Assembly (NCBI GenBank): GCA_018396655.1
Contig: JAGTQF010000010.1
Coordinates: 1 to 38,869 of the forward strand
Direction: 5' to 3'
From: Candidatus Bathyarchaeota archaeon
GTDB taxonomy: Archaea; Thermoproteota; Bathyarchaeia; Bathyarchaeales; DTEX01
Length of the DNA: 38,869 nucleotides
Shown here: in pieces, positions 1 to 10,621 of the stretch
Position numbering within the stretch: the first letter of the stretch is position 1
Layout: every line of letters starts with the position of its first letter
Position numbers and translations under genes: made by a program
The notes under the pieces: generated by a model
The model's input: the letters and a program-made list of their open reading frames with translations, nothing else
Databases searched by the model: none
What the model was told of the DNA's origin: nothing

Positions 1-794
1 ATGACGTTATGTGCCGGCTAATACAGGATGACTCTATTATTCACGCACTCGAGAGATGGAATAGGCTATCGGCGCTAACATTGGCTTCATGCATACTCTT
101 TGGTGGCTTCATGGGTCTCCTAGACGATTGGGCAGATATTAGATGGCGGTACAAAGCCTTTCTACCGCTCATAGCAGCCCTACCACTAATTATTCTCCGT
201 GAGGGCGAAACTTCCATGAGCACATATTTCTGGGGGAAAATTGACTTTGGACCACTATATTACTTCCTAATAGTTCCGCTAATAGTCACAATAACAACCA
301 ACACCGTCAATCAGCTCGGCGGATTGAATGGTTTGGAATCCATATGCCCATCAATAATCCTAACGGGCATGCTCATCGTTTCAATAGTTCATAGGCGTGA
401 GGCATGGTCCCTCCTCTGTATTCCATTAGCCATTTCATGGCTACTCGCCTACTATAATTTTAGGGGGAAGATTTTTATTGGGAATACCGGTTCCTTTGCG
501 CTTGGAATAACTTTGGCGTCATATGCCATTATAGCCAATGTAGAGCAGACCCTAGCCATATCAATAATCCCCTACATACTCAATTCATCACTAGTCTTAA
601 TCAACGCATTATTTCTGAAGCGGAGGGCTAGGCTTGAAATGGATGGGTTAATACTTAAGGCAAGCCATAGAAGAAGCCTCCTAACCTTAATAGCCTACTA
701 CCACCCAACAACGGAGCGAAAACTAGTTCTATTAGTGTCATCGCTCTTCACACTCACGACCACGATCGCCATACTAGTATCCATAGCCCGCTAG
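1..794 (+). CDS. UDP-GlcNAc/undecaprenyl- or dolichyl-phosphate GlcNAc-1-phosphate transferase-like membrane protein (MraY/glycosyltransferase 4 family), 5' truncated by window edge
   Basis: Frame is open to the window edge; multiple TM segments; motifs LLDDWADIRWRYK, NTVNQLGGLNGLE and GKIFIGNTGSFALG typical of the PNPT family. Confidence 0.85.
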   Translation, partial: DVMCRLIQDDSIIHALERWNRLSALTLASCILFGGFMGLLDDWADIRWRYKAFLPLIAALPLIILREGETSMSTYFWGKIDFGPLYYFLIVPLIVTITTNTVNQLGGLNGLESICPSIILTGMLIVSIVHRREAWSLLCIPLAISWLLAYYNFRGKIFIGNTGSFALGITLASYAIIANVEQTLAISIIPYILNSSLVLINALFLKRRARLEMDGLILKASHRRSLLTLIAYYHPTTERKLVLLVSSLFTLTTTIAILVSIAR

Positions 795-808
795 GAAGGA
801 GAAAAGAC

Positions 809-1789
809 ATGAGAATATGGTATGATGCATGCACGGGAAAACACGTACGATACGGAGCAGCCATAACAAAGCGCCTAGAGGAGAAAGGGCACGAAATAAT
901 ATTCACGACAAGAAAGCATCCAGACACTCTACCATTGGCGAGACACCTAAACCTAAAAGTTGAAGTAATAGGAAAATATGACCCGAGAACTTCATATACA
1001 AGGCTTTATGAGGGCTTAAAGAGGCAGTTAAAGTTCTCTAAGATTTTTATGGAGGACCCACCCAACTACGCAATCTGCCATGGTTCTGTTGACCTCTGTC
1101 GAGTTGCCTTTGGTCTTGGTGTTCCGATAATCTGCACATTTGATACCCCGCATGCGGATGCGGTAAACAGGTTGACGGTTCCGCTTGCGAGCATTGTTGT
1201 TGCATCAAAAGCTATTCCTCAAGAGATTATCCGAAGTTATGGTGCGAAACGCATAATTCAATTTGACGGTGTGGATGAGGTTGCGTGGATGAGGAATTTT
1301 AAGCCACTTATGAATTTTGATTTTAAGAGACCCCTCATAGTTGTTAGAGAGAGCGAAATTAAAGCGGCATATGCTGAAGGAATCGCGGATGTAACGGAGA
1401 GGATTGCTAGAGGTCTTACTTCACTGGGGCAAGTGATATATTTAAGTAGGTATAGTAAAAAGCGGAGGCGGGAGCTAATTGTTCCTAAGGGTTTCATTGA
1501 TTCAGCTAGTTTAGCTGCTCAAGCCGATTTAGTAGTCAGCGTAGGTGGAACAATAGCGAGGGAGGCAGCATTATCCGGCACACCAAGCATAGTAATCGAT
1601 GTTTTCGGCAAAATACACGTAAATGAATATTTAGCCAGTAGGGGTTTTCCAATATTCATCACGAAGCCGGAAGATGCTTTAAGAGATGCAAAGAAATATT
1701 TGGGGATGCGGTTCGATGTTAAAACTCTTCTCATGGAGCTTGAGAACCCGGTGGATGTAATTGAGAATATAATCGAGGAGAAATATTAG
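809..1789 (+). CDS. DUF354 domain-containing (glycosyltransferase-like) protein
   Basis: 326 aa; N-terminal MRIWYDACTGKHV..GAAITKRLEEKGHEIIFTTRKH and C-terminal GGTIAREAALSGTPSIVIDVFGK typical of archaeal DUF354. Confidence 0.8.
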   Translation: MRIWYDACTGKHVRYGAAITKRLEEKGHEIIFTTRKHPDTLPLARHLNLKVEVIGKYDPRTSYTRLYEGLKRQLKFSKIFMEDPPNYAICHGSVDLCRVAFGLGVPIICTFDTPHADAVNRLTVPLASIVVASKAIPQEIIRSYGAKRIIQFDGVDEVAWMRNFKPLMNFDFKRPLIVVRESEIKAAYAEGIADVTERIARGLTSLGQVIYLSRYSKKRRRELIVPKGFIDSASLAAQADLVVSVGGTIAREAALSGTPSIVIDVFGKIHVNEYLASRGFPIFITKPEDALRDAKKYLGMRFDVKTLLMELENPVDVIENIIEEKY

Positions 1790-2373
1790 GTTTCTCCAGC
1801 AAACGTTCTCCTTTTATTCTCATACTCCTCTCTTCTCATAAAGGCTCTTGCTGGTATACCCCTAACTACTGTTCTTGAATCAACATTTCTTGTAACAACG
1901 CTTCCAGCAGCTATAACGGCTCCATCACCTATCACTATATTAGGCATTATTATTGCTCCACCACCAATTATAACATCATCCCCTATTACCGGAGGCGTTA
2001 CACGTTTACTCACGGGATACTTATCATTTAGGATAGTTACATTCGGCCCTATGAAAACGTTGTTTCCTATCTCGCAGCCATTTGAGATTGTTACATGCGC
2101 CTGAATATTGCAGCCTCTCCCTATCTTAACGTCTCTGCCTATATCACAGAAGCTTCCAATTTTCGTTCCATTACCCACTATAGTATTATCGCCTATCACA
2201 ACATAATTCCATATAACCACGCCAGCACCCAACCTAACATTGCTCCCCAATACTACACCGACACCAAACTTAGGCTTTAATCCCTCCAAACAACTACACC
2301 CATAAACACCTATTCCCAATAAGAATAAAAAAATATTCCCGAGGGGGTTAAGCATATATGCTCCATAAAACAA
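1786..2373 (-). CDS. left-handed beta-helix (hexapeptide repeat) acyltransferase
   Basis: Repeated [IV]GxxxxIG hexapeptides; C-terminal GAGSVVTRNVDSRTVVRGIPAR motif; true start may be internal. Confidence 0.85.
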   Translation of the reverse strand: MFYGAYMLNPLGNIFLFLLGIGVYGCSCLEGLKPKFGVGVVLGSNVRLGAGVVIWNYVVIGDNTIVGNGTKIGSFCDIGRDVKIGRGCNIQAHVTISNGCEIGNNVFIGPNVTILNDKYPVSKRVTPPVIGDDVIIGGGAIIMPNIVIGDGAVIAAGSVVTRNVDSRTVVRGIPARAFMRREEYENKRRTFAGET

Positions 2374-2389
2374 GTTAATCTATAAGGGT

Positions 2390-2812
2390 TTGGAGACAAA
2401 ACTTCTCATGGTTAGGGTTGAGGCCTTAAATTGGTTTAGGGAGGCTGTTGCCGATTTTGAGAGGGCTAAGAGGGCTATTAGGGATAGGGATTGGGCTTTA
2501 GCGGCGTTCATGTGCCAGCAGACTTGCGAGAAAGCTTTTAAGGCTGTTTATATTGGGGTTTTAAGGGCTAGACCCCCTAGAGGACATGATTTGGTTATGC
2601 TTTATAGGGGTTTGTCTACAATTCTTAGGGTCAGCGAGAGTATCATCGGAAGAATCCCAGAGGTTTCACAGTATTATACGGTTGCGAGGTATCCTAATGC
2701 TGGGCTCGAGGTTCCCTCGGAGAGCATCTCTGAGGAGCAGGCTAAGAGGGCCCTTGAGGTTGCTGAGGAGGTCATTAGGATTGTTAGAGAGGTTATCGAG
2801 GGAGCTCCCTAA
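2390..2812 (+). CDS. HEPN domain protein (toxin component of HEPN/MNT module)
   Basis: 140 aa (TTG start, or ATG at 2408); AAFMCQQTCEKAFKAVYIGVLRARPPRGHDLVMLY is a typical HEPN core. Confidence 0.88.
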   Translation: METKLLMVRVEALNWFREAVADFERAKRAIRDRDWALAAFMCQQTCEKAFKAVYIGVLRARPPRGHDLVMLYRGLSTILRVSESIIGRIPEVSQYYTVARYPNAGLEVPSESISEEQAKRALEVAEEVIRIVREVIEGAP

Positions 2813-3116
2813 AAGCGTATTAGATGCAATAAAAATTTTCCTAGAAAATTTAGTTAGGGAGGTTGGTGAGGCTGAAGTCTACTTATTTGGGAGCTATGCG
2901 AGGGGAGACTGGATTGAGAACAGCGACATAGACCTAATAGTTATTTCATCAAGGTTTAGGGGTATGCGCATGCATGAGAGAATGAGCGTGCTAAGAAGAA
3001 TCGCACCGGACACACATGCATTTGAGATATTCGCTTATACGCCTGAAGAGTTTGAGATAATGAAGCATAGTGTTATAATTGGAGACGCGATGGAATACTG
3101 GATAAAAATTCTATAG
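2781..3116 (+). CDS. MNT-type nucleotidyltransferase (antitoxin component of HEPN/MNT module)
   Basis: GSYARGDWIENSDIDLIV is the minimal NTase motif. The listed ORF starts at 2586, but TTG 2781 preceded by GAGGAGGT at about 8 nt is a better start; overlaps HEPN by about 32 nt. Confidence 0.85.
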   Translation: MLERLSRELPKSVLDAIKIFLENLVREVGEAEVYLFGSYARGDWIENSDIDLIVISSRFRGMRMHERMSVLRRIAPDTHAFEIFAYTPEEFEIMKHSVIIGDAMEYWIKIL

Positions 3117-3154
3117 TCCTAGTCCTACTATAGCTGTGGTGGTGAAGGACAACG

Positions 3155-4738
3155 TTATTGTGAAGGTATCTCTATTACTGTTGCAGAGTGTGCCGGAAAG
3201 GTATACGTGAAATTCTCGTCGACTTTTATGCTAGGTTTTTCTTCAACCTTTACGTTATCCTTATTCTCCCTACTATTATATGCATTTATATCTTTAGCGT
3301 TCAGCTCAAAAACTCGCCCTCTCCTCTCTGGAATGAAGTCTTTAAGGCTAATCAGACATTCGATATCCATATCCCTATGCGCATTAACAACCGCAATAAA
3401 GAGGGTTCTTTCATCCTCACTCAGAGTTGCACTAGCATCTAAATACGGAATATTATTAAATGATACCTCCGGCTCCCAGCCTCCGCCACCAGCCTTTATA
3501 TCCAGACTATAGGCTTCAGAGTCAACATGTGTAAGGACCGCAATCTTACCCGTATGATTGACGTAGAGATTAAATGCGTGGTATCCAGCCTCGAGAACCA
3601 GAGTATCCCTATAGGCTGTTAGTGGCGAATGGAACATCTCCCGCCCCCTCCTCATTATAACCCTCTCACGATCATGTATTAGGGGGAACATGCAGGCTAT
3701 CTTAAGGGACTTTGCGTGCCTCTGGAAGACATTTAGAATTCTACATATGCCTAACGCATCTTTGAGAGAGTGGCAGCCTGAAATGTTCCATTCATCGAAG
3801 GATATTCCTATCTCTCTTTCGGTTGGCCGACGGGGTATTGCGAATACTTCTTCACCTAACCCCCTCGCCCTATAAATGGCTCGGGCAACATTGATTGTAT
3901 CCTCAACAACCTTTAGTTCCTCCTCTGCAAAGACTGGACACGCAAGGATTCGGTAGTAGTTTTCCTCTTCGCTCTGAGTTAGCAGCCCAAAGAAATATTC
4001 GTGCACTGAAATATTGTCTATTAGGTCGATGAGACTGGTCAGCACTGTAAGGTTCCACTCAGGACTAGCCCTTAATGTATGGCCTACAGCCGTCAAATTT
4101 ATGTTGGGATCAACTCTCCTCATGAGTTTAGCGAAGTCTCTTGCTTTCCATGCATATTCCTTTGCGGGAAGATTTCCTATTTGGAAGTCCCCCCACATCT
4201 CATTCCCCAAACTCCAATATTTAACATTGTAGGGTTCTGGACGGCCATGTCTCTCCCTCAATCTGGCATAATACGTTTTGCCCCTGCGATTGCAATACTC
4301 AACCCATCTAGCAGCTTCTATAGCGGTTCCAGAACCAGCATTTACAGTTATAAACGGCTCCGCACCAATCAGCCTACAAAACTCTATAAACTCATCGGTT
4401 CCAAAACGATTAATTTCCTCAGCTCCCCAGGCAAGATCGTATAGCGTTGGGCGCTCATCTCTAAGTCCGATACCATCTAGCCAATTATATCCGGAAGCAA
4501 AGTTTCCGCCAGGCCACCTTAATATTGGCACTTTTATTCTTCTACATGCTTCAATTACATCTTTACGGAAGCCTCTATCGTCTGATAGGGGGCTGCTTTC
4601 ATCAAAGATTGCTCCGTAAATTAGTCCAGGGATATGCTCAATGTTGAATCCATATATATTTTGGCTGATCTCACCAATCCGCATCCCAGCATATATATTT
4701 ATTCGGCTCTTATCAGACAAAATCTCCCAACCCTCCAC
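3155..4738 (-). CDS. alpha-L-arabinofuranosidase (GH51 family)
   Basis: 527 aa; motifs RWPGGNFASGYNW, YWSLGNEMWG and SFDEWN typical of GH51. Confidence 0.9.
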   Translation of the reverse strand: MEGWEILSDKSRINIYAGMRIGEISQNIYGFNIEHIPGLIYGAIFDESSPLSDDRGFRKDVIEACRRIKVPILRWPGGNFASGYNWLDGIGLRDERPTLYDLAWGAEEINRFGTDEFIEFCRLIGAEPFITVNAGSGTAIEAARWVEYCNRRGKTYYARLRERHGRPEPYNVKYWSLGNEMWGDFQIGNLPAKEYAWKARDFAKLMRRVDPNINLTAVGHTLRASPEWNLTVLTSLIDLIDNISVHEYFFGLLTQSEEENYYRILACPVFAEEELKVVEDTINVARAIYRARGLGEEVFAIPRRPTEREIGISFDEWNISGCHSLKDALGICRILNVFQRHAKSLKIACMFPLIHDRERVIMRRGREMFHSPLTAYRDTLVLEAGYHAFNLYVNHTGKIAVLTHVDSEAYSLDIKAGGGGWEPEVSFNNIPYLDASATLSEDERTLFIAVVNAHRDMDIECLISLKDFIPERRGRVFELNAKDINAYNSRENKDNVKVEEKPSIKVDENFTYTFPAHSATVIEIPSQ

Positions 4739-4816
4739 CCTCGCGATATGAAATCAATAATGCATAGAAATTAAGGGTATTTTTGTTTTTGCAGATTTAA
4801 GGGGCCGATAAAAGTA

Positions 4817-5854
4817 TTACTTAATTTCTGCCCTCCACTTTTCCCAAGAGCTTACAAGCTCATCTTTGATATATACATCCTTAATCTCCTCAATACTTCC
4901 ATCTCTTCTATGAAGTATTACTAGACTTTCCGAGGGCTCGATAACTTTACCTATTATCGAGGCTTTAATACCTCTGCTTTCAAGCGCGTTAATCGCAGCC
5001 TTCACCTTTTCCCATGGTATAGTCGCAATTAATGTGCCTGAACTTATAAGCCTAAGTGGGTCTATCCCTAAAGCCCTACTTATAATTATCGTCTCCTCGG
5101 CTAGGGGCACTTTCTCCTCCCATACTTCAATGGTCTTCTTTGAAGCGTAGGCAATCTCAGCTAGTCCACCCAATAGGCCACCCTCTGTTGGGTCATGCAT
5201 TGAGGAGACTAAACCATTTTCAGAAAGGGTTAGAGCTTCCTTAACCACACTGATGCGCTTTATGAAGCCGCTTCCCCTTTCGATAATGCTCTTCGGTACA
5301 CCTCTCTTGATAAGTAACTCCCTAAAGTCTGTGGATAATATTGCTGTGCCCTCAACAGCCGCCACCTTACTCATTAGAACCATATCGCCAACTCCAGCTC
5401 CCCCAGTAGTAACATATCTGTTTCTATCGGCAACTCCAATAGCCGTCATAGATATCATTGGTCTGTCAAGCCCCGGAGTAAACTCTGAATGACCTCCAAC
5501 AATCATCGCGTCCACCTCCTTAGCGGCCGAATCCATTTGGGATGTTATCTTATCTATGAGATTGATGCTTAAGTTCTCGGGGAGATATAACACTGAGAGG
5601 AGCCAGCGTGGTCTTACGCCTCTAACAGCCAAATCATTGCTTGTTATATGAACCGCTAACCAACCTATATATTCAACAGCGCTTGTTATGGGGTCAACGT
5701 GGGCAACAAGCACCCTACCATCCCCAAGGTCTATCACGGCAGCATCTTCACCGAGAGAGGGACCTATGATAACTGAGGGGTCTACTCTCCCAACTCTGCT
5801 AAATATAAATTTTGCAAGTAAATCAGGGGGCAGCTTACCAACCATGTACTTCAA
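4817..5854 (-). CDS. AIR synthase-related / HypE-like (PurM superfamily) protein
   Basis: GPSLGEDAAVIDLGDGRVLVAHVDPIT, HITSNDLAVRGVRPRWLLSVLYLP and MHDPTEGGLLGGLAEIA motifs. Confidence 0.85.
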   Translation of the reverse strand: MKYMVGKLPPDLLAKFIFSRVGRVDPSVIIGPSLGEDAAVIDLGDGRVLVAHVDPITSAVEYIGWLAVHITSNDLAVRGVRPRWLLSVLYLPENLSINLIDKITSQMDSAAKEVDAMIVGGHSEFTPGLDRPMISMTAIGVADRNRYVTTGGAGVGDMVLMSKVAAVEGTAILSTDFRELLIKRGVPKSIIERGSGFIKRISVVKEALTLSENGLVSSMHDPTEGGLLGGLAEIAYASKKTIEVWEEKVPLAEETIIISRALGIDPLRLISSGTLIATIPWEKVKAAINALESRGIKASIIGKVIEPSESLVILHRRDGSIEEIKDVYIKDELVSSWEKWRAEIK

Positions 5855-5873
5855 TCCCCAGATATCACTTTAC

Positions 5874-5902
5874 TAGAGGGGCAGGATGAAGAAGCCCCTC
5901 TA
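5874..5902. promoter_or_regulatory. 9-bp perfect inverted repeat upstream of HypE-like gene
   Basis: TAGAGGGGC-AGGATGAAGAA-GCCCCTCTA, read directly; ends 20 nt before the 5854 start. Confidence 0.5.
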
Positions 5903-6210
5903 TGAGGTCGATTATTCTTCTCGTCTTAAACATATATTCTTTGCTTAAACTTCCAATAAAGGCTAAAAACATTAAGTGACGTGAATCTCAGGATTTAATC
6001 CAAATGCAAATTATAGGGCTTTACGATTTCGATGAACCATCGATTTAGGCATGATTCGCATAATTCTCGCTAAGGCTTTGCTCATCATTAATAGAGCAAT
6101 TATTAAGCGTGTGCAAATATATGCGGGAAGGAGTTTATACCATTATTTCTTTCTGACAATTCTAAAAAGGATGGGATATAGAGAAGATGGGAATCGCAGT
6201 GGCGGACTGA

Positions 6211-7440
6211 TTAGCACTTTCTTTTTGCTGCCTCTTCCAGCGCCACTACGCCCGGCAGTTTTCTGCCCATTAGAAACTCTATTAGGGCTCCTCCGGCAGT
6301 GCTTATGTAGCCCATTTTATCTGCCAGTCCTAGGCTTTGGACCGCTGCTATGCTATGTCCTCCACCTATTAGTGAGAAGGCTTTTGAGGATGCCATTGCT
6401 TCGAATAGCGCTTTTGTTCCCTTTCTAAACTCTTCTTTCTCGAATACGCCTGGTGGACCGCTGAACACTATTGACTTAGCCTTCATGATTAAATCGGTGT
6501 ATTTTTCAATCGTTTTTGCTCCAATATCATATATCGGATAGTCTGTTGGTAGCTCTTCTAGCGTTATTTCTTTCCTCCTGCCCTCAACCTCGATGGCTAA
6601 ATCAATAGGCGTCTCAATTCTATTAGGATACTTGTCCATTAGCTCCTTTATTCCGGGGGCAAGCTCGAGCAGCTTATTCTTTTCAAGAAGCTCCATGTTC
6701 GGTTTGCCAAGATTATATCCCTTAGCTACCAAGAATAGATGCCCGGTTACCCCGGCTGTTAAAACGTAGTCTGCAATATTATTATCCAACACGTACTTCG
6801 ATATTCTTAGGGAGTCATCAGCTTTAGCCCCACCAAGTATATAGATGCATGGTTTCTCAGGGTTTTCCATAACCCTACTGAGCGCCTTCAGCTCCTTCTC
6901 CATTATTCTTCCAGCAGCGCTTGGAAGAAAAACTGTGAAGCCAACTATGGATGCATGGCTTCTATGAGCCGCTGCAAAAGCATCATTCACAAATAAGTCT
7001 GCGAGCGACGCGAGATTAGCAACAAGCTCTGATTTCGCATGCTCCTCGGGTGGTGCATCCTTAGCCTCTCTGGGAAAGCTCCTAACATTATCTAAGACGA
7101 GTATCTCGCCACTCTTAAGCTCCCTTATGGCCTTCTTTGCCTTCTCACCATAAACATCATCCACGAACTTAACGGGTTTGCCCAAAATCCTCTCGAGTAT
7201 CTGAGCATGTTGCTCTAGGGGTATGAAATCTGGGTCTCCTGGCCTACCTTGATGGGCTAATATGACGACTTTAGCACCCCTCTCAGATAGCTCCTTTATT
7301 GTTGTTTCTCCATGCGCTCTAATTCTCGTATCATCAATAATCTTTTTTGTCTGCGGGTCAACTGGCGAGTTAAAGTCAACCCTAACCAAAACAACCTTAT
7401 CTTTAACATCAAAATCGTCAAGGGTTAGAAATTTTGGCAT
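6211..7440 (-). CDS. pgk: phosphoglycerate kinase
   Basis: VLVRVDFNSPVDP, DDTRIRAH, LAHQGRPGD, NDAFAAAHRSHASIVGF and GGGHSIAAV motifs. Confidence 0.97.
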   Translation of the reverse strand: MPKFLTLDDFDVKDKVVLVRVDFNSPVDPQTKKIIDDTRIRAHGETTIKELSERGAKVVILAHQGRPGDPDFIPLEQHAQILERILGKPVKFVDDVYGEKAKKAIRELKSGEILVLDNVRSFPREAKDAPPEEHAKSELVANLASLADLFVNDAFAAAHRSHASIVGFTVFLPSAAGRIMEKELKALSRVMENPEKPCIYILGGAKADDSLRISKYVLDNNIADYVLTAGVTGHLFLVAKGYNLGKPNMELLEKNKLLELAPGIKELMDKYPNRIETPIDLAIEVEGRRKEITLEELPTDYPIYDIGAKTIEKYTDLIMKAKSIVFSGPPGVFEKEEFRKGTKALFEAMASSKAFSLIGGGHSIAAVQSLGLADKMGYISTAGGALIEFLMGRKLPGVVALEEAAKRKC

Positions 7441-7523
7441 ATCTAATCCTCCTCTTTCTCACTCAAATAATAAAAACATGTTTGGAAAAAATAAGATTTT
7501 GGATTTGACGCCCATTATTTGTT

Positions 7524-8558
<1,035 letters not shown>

Positions 8559-8638
8559 TCAATTATTCTAAAACCACTCCCTATTTATTACTTTTTCTTG
8601 ATAAAAGAGTGTCTTCTCTCCAACAGCTGGATTTGAAA

Positions 8639-9028
8639 CTAGAGATGCATAACCTCTAAGCCTAGATTTTCTAGAAGCCCAGCTATGAAGCGTCTATGGC
8701 AATATTTAACGTTCCTTTCTTTACACATTAAGGCGACGGTTTCCTCCCCGATTAAATTAAGGAGCATATTGAAACCCTCCCTAAACTTAGGTGTCTCCAC
8801 GTACCTTTCATATCCTCCCCTTACAAACCCGCCTAAACTATCACCTAAGAAAATGTATTTTATCCCGTTCTCTTCCACTATTCTCCTTAGGTTTTCCCTG
8901 GTGAAATCTGGGTCTTTGCTTCTTGGAAAGCGCCTAACATCTACAATAACGGTGACGCCATGCTCTTTCAGGACATTAATAAACTCCATAATTCTTCTTC
9001 CAGCATACCCTATAGTATAAATCTTCAT
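8639..9028 (-). CDS. DUF488 domain-containing protein
   Basis: MKIYTIGYAGR..FINVLKEHGVTVIVDVRRFPRSKDPDF and MCKERNVKYCHRRFIA motifs. Confidence 0.9.
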   Translation of the reverse strand: MKIYTIGYAGRRIMEFINVLKEHGVTVIVDVRRFPRSKDPDFTRENLRRIVEENGIKYIFLGDSLGGFVRGGYERYVETPKFREGFNMLLNLIGEETVALMCKERNVKYCHRRFIAGLLENLGLEVMHL

Positions 9029-9154
9029 CGAGCTCGCCAGTTTTCCTTTAACTCCTTATCTGAATTTTAATAATAGCGCCCTTTCATATCTTCTTATGGC
9101 AAAGAATTTATTTTTATAATTGTAGATTTCCATTAATTCACTGGAGGAGAAAGA

Positions 9155-10048
9155 TTGAAGATTGTGGGTGGACCAAGCTCAATCGACTTGGCCCGTAAGA
9201 TAAGCGAGATGCTAGCTTTCCCATTAGTTAATATCAGGATGAAGCGTTTTCCAGACGGCGAATTCTACGTTAAATTCGAAGAGAATATTGCCGGGGAGAA
9301 CCTCTTAATCGTGCAGAGCTTATATCCGCCCCAGGATATTCACGCCATGGAATTATTTCTGATTCTTCATACAGCGAGGGACCTTGGCGCTGAAACTATT
9401 AGGGTTTTTGTGCCCTATTTAGCCTACAGCCGACAGGATGAGCGATATTTGGAGGGAGAGTGTTTAAGCGCAGCTATGATAGCTGAGATAATTGAGAGTC
9501 TCGGCGCTGATTCCCTCTACACGATTGATGTACATAATGAGAATGTCCTGAAAATGTATAAGATTCCAGTCTATAATCTTACGGCGTCTGGTGAACTCGC
9601 TAGATACTTTGCTAAAAAGACTCTTGAGAGACCACTAGTAGTGGCGCCAGACGATGAGGATTTGGCAAAAAGGAGGGCTGCATACGCTGCCAGAGTGCTT
9701 GGAGCCGACTGGGATGCTCTTGAGAAACGGAGAGACCGTTATACTGGTGAGATAGTAACTTTCGCGAAGGACTTGAATGCCCGTGGAAGGGATGCGATAA
9801 TAATTGATGACATAATAAGCACGGGTAAAACAACAGCCAACGCTGCTAAAATACTCAGGGAGCAGGGTGCAAAAAGAATATTTGTTGGGGTCTCCCATGC
9901 TCTACTCCTAGGAGATTCTATTAGGCTTATAATGGAAAGTGGTGTTGAAGAGATTGTGGGAACTGACAGTGTTGTAAATGATTATGCCAAGGTTTCAGTA
10001 GCCCCGATACTTGCTAGGGCGTTGAGGGGAGATATAGAGCAAGTTTAA
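9155..10048 (+). CDS. prs: ribose-phosphate pyrophosphokinase
   Basis: TTG start with GGAGGAG SD; RMKRFPDGEFYVKF, YLAYSRQDER and AIIIDDIISTGKTTANAA motifs. Confidence 0.96.
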   Translation: MKIVGGPSSIDLARKISEMLAFPLVNIRMKRFPDGEFYVKFEENIAGENLLIVQSLYPPQDIHAMELFLILHTARDLGAETIRVFVPYLAYSRQDERYLEGECLSAAMIAEIIESLGADSLYTIDVHNENVLKMYKIPVYNLTASGELARYFAKKTLERPLVVAPDDEDLAKRRAAYAARVLGADWDALEKRRDRYTGEIVTFAKDLNARGRDAIIIDDIISTGKTTANAAKILREQGAKRIFVGVSHALLLGDSIRLIMESGVEEIVGTDSVVNDYAKVSVAPILARALRGDIEQV

Positions 10049-10105
10049 TACATCCATACTAATCCCCTACAATGATATCTCACTATCATCTTGATAATCC
10101 CCTAT

Positions 10106-10234
10106 CTAGGATGAAAACATTCTTTTTTCCACCGTAAATTCGTCACCCTCGTTGATGCCAAGTGCGTCACGAACATCTTTTGAGAGAATAATATATTCCT
10201 TCTTGCTAATTTTCCGCTCTGCCCTAAGGTCATT
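10106..10234 (-). pseudogene. AbrB/SpoVT-type DNA-binding domain remnant
   Basis: Manual minus-strand translation NDLRAERKISKKEYIILSKDVRDALGINEGDEFTVEKRMFSS*; resembles the AbrB swapped-hairpin motif; no ATG/GTG/TTG start in this frame downstream of the in-frame upstream stop. Confidence 0.45.
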
Positions 10235-10291
10235 TAATTAAAAGTTTTTAAGCGTCTTTGTCATGCTTATTTTAGGGGAGGGGACGACTTT

Positions 10292-10600
10292 ATGTCACAT
10301 GGAAGAAAGCGTAAGAAGAGCTTTATGGATGAAATTTTCAGCGGCTCTATTATTGATGAATTTGAGAGACTGTTTAGCGAGTTTTCCAGCGGTGAGGTTG
10401 CTGGTGGATACTCCATAAGTGTTGTTCAGACGCCAGAGGGAACAGTAGTTAGGGCTAGGGTTGGGAAAGATGTGGACGTAAACGAGCTGAGGAGGAGGCT
10501 TGAGCGGCAGTATCCGGGTGCAAGGATTGAGATTGAGGGTGGAAGACGGGAACCGCTTATAAGGGAGATATCAACAAGGGAGATTGAGGAGAAGGGCTAG
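10292..10600 (+). CDS. conserved hypothetical protein
   Basis: 102 aa ATG ORF; coherent acidic/basic composition with VVQTPEGTVVRARVGKDVDVNELRRRLERQYPGA; no overlapping alternative. Confidence 0.65.
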   Translation: MSHGRKRKKSFMDEIFSGSIIDEFERLFSEFSSGEVAGGYSISVVQTPEGTVVRARVGKDVDVNELRRRLERQYPGARIEIEGGRREPLIREISTREIEEKG

Positions 10601-10621
10601 CATAGAAATTAAGGCATAAGG

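Noticed and set aside
2586-2780. N-terminal 65 residues of the 2586-3116 ORF
   Set aside because: Out-of-frame overlap with the HEPN gene; the MNT protein most plausibly starts at TTG 2781.
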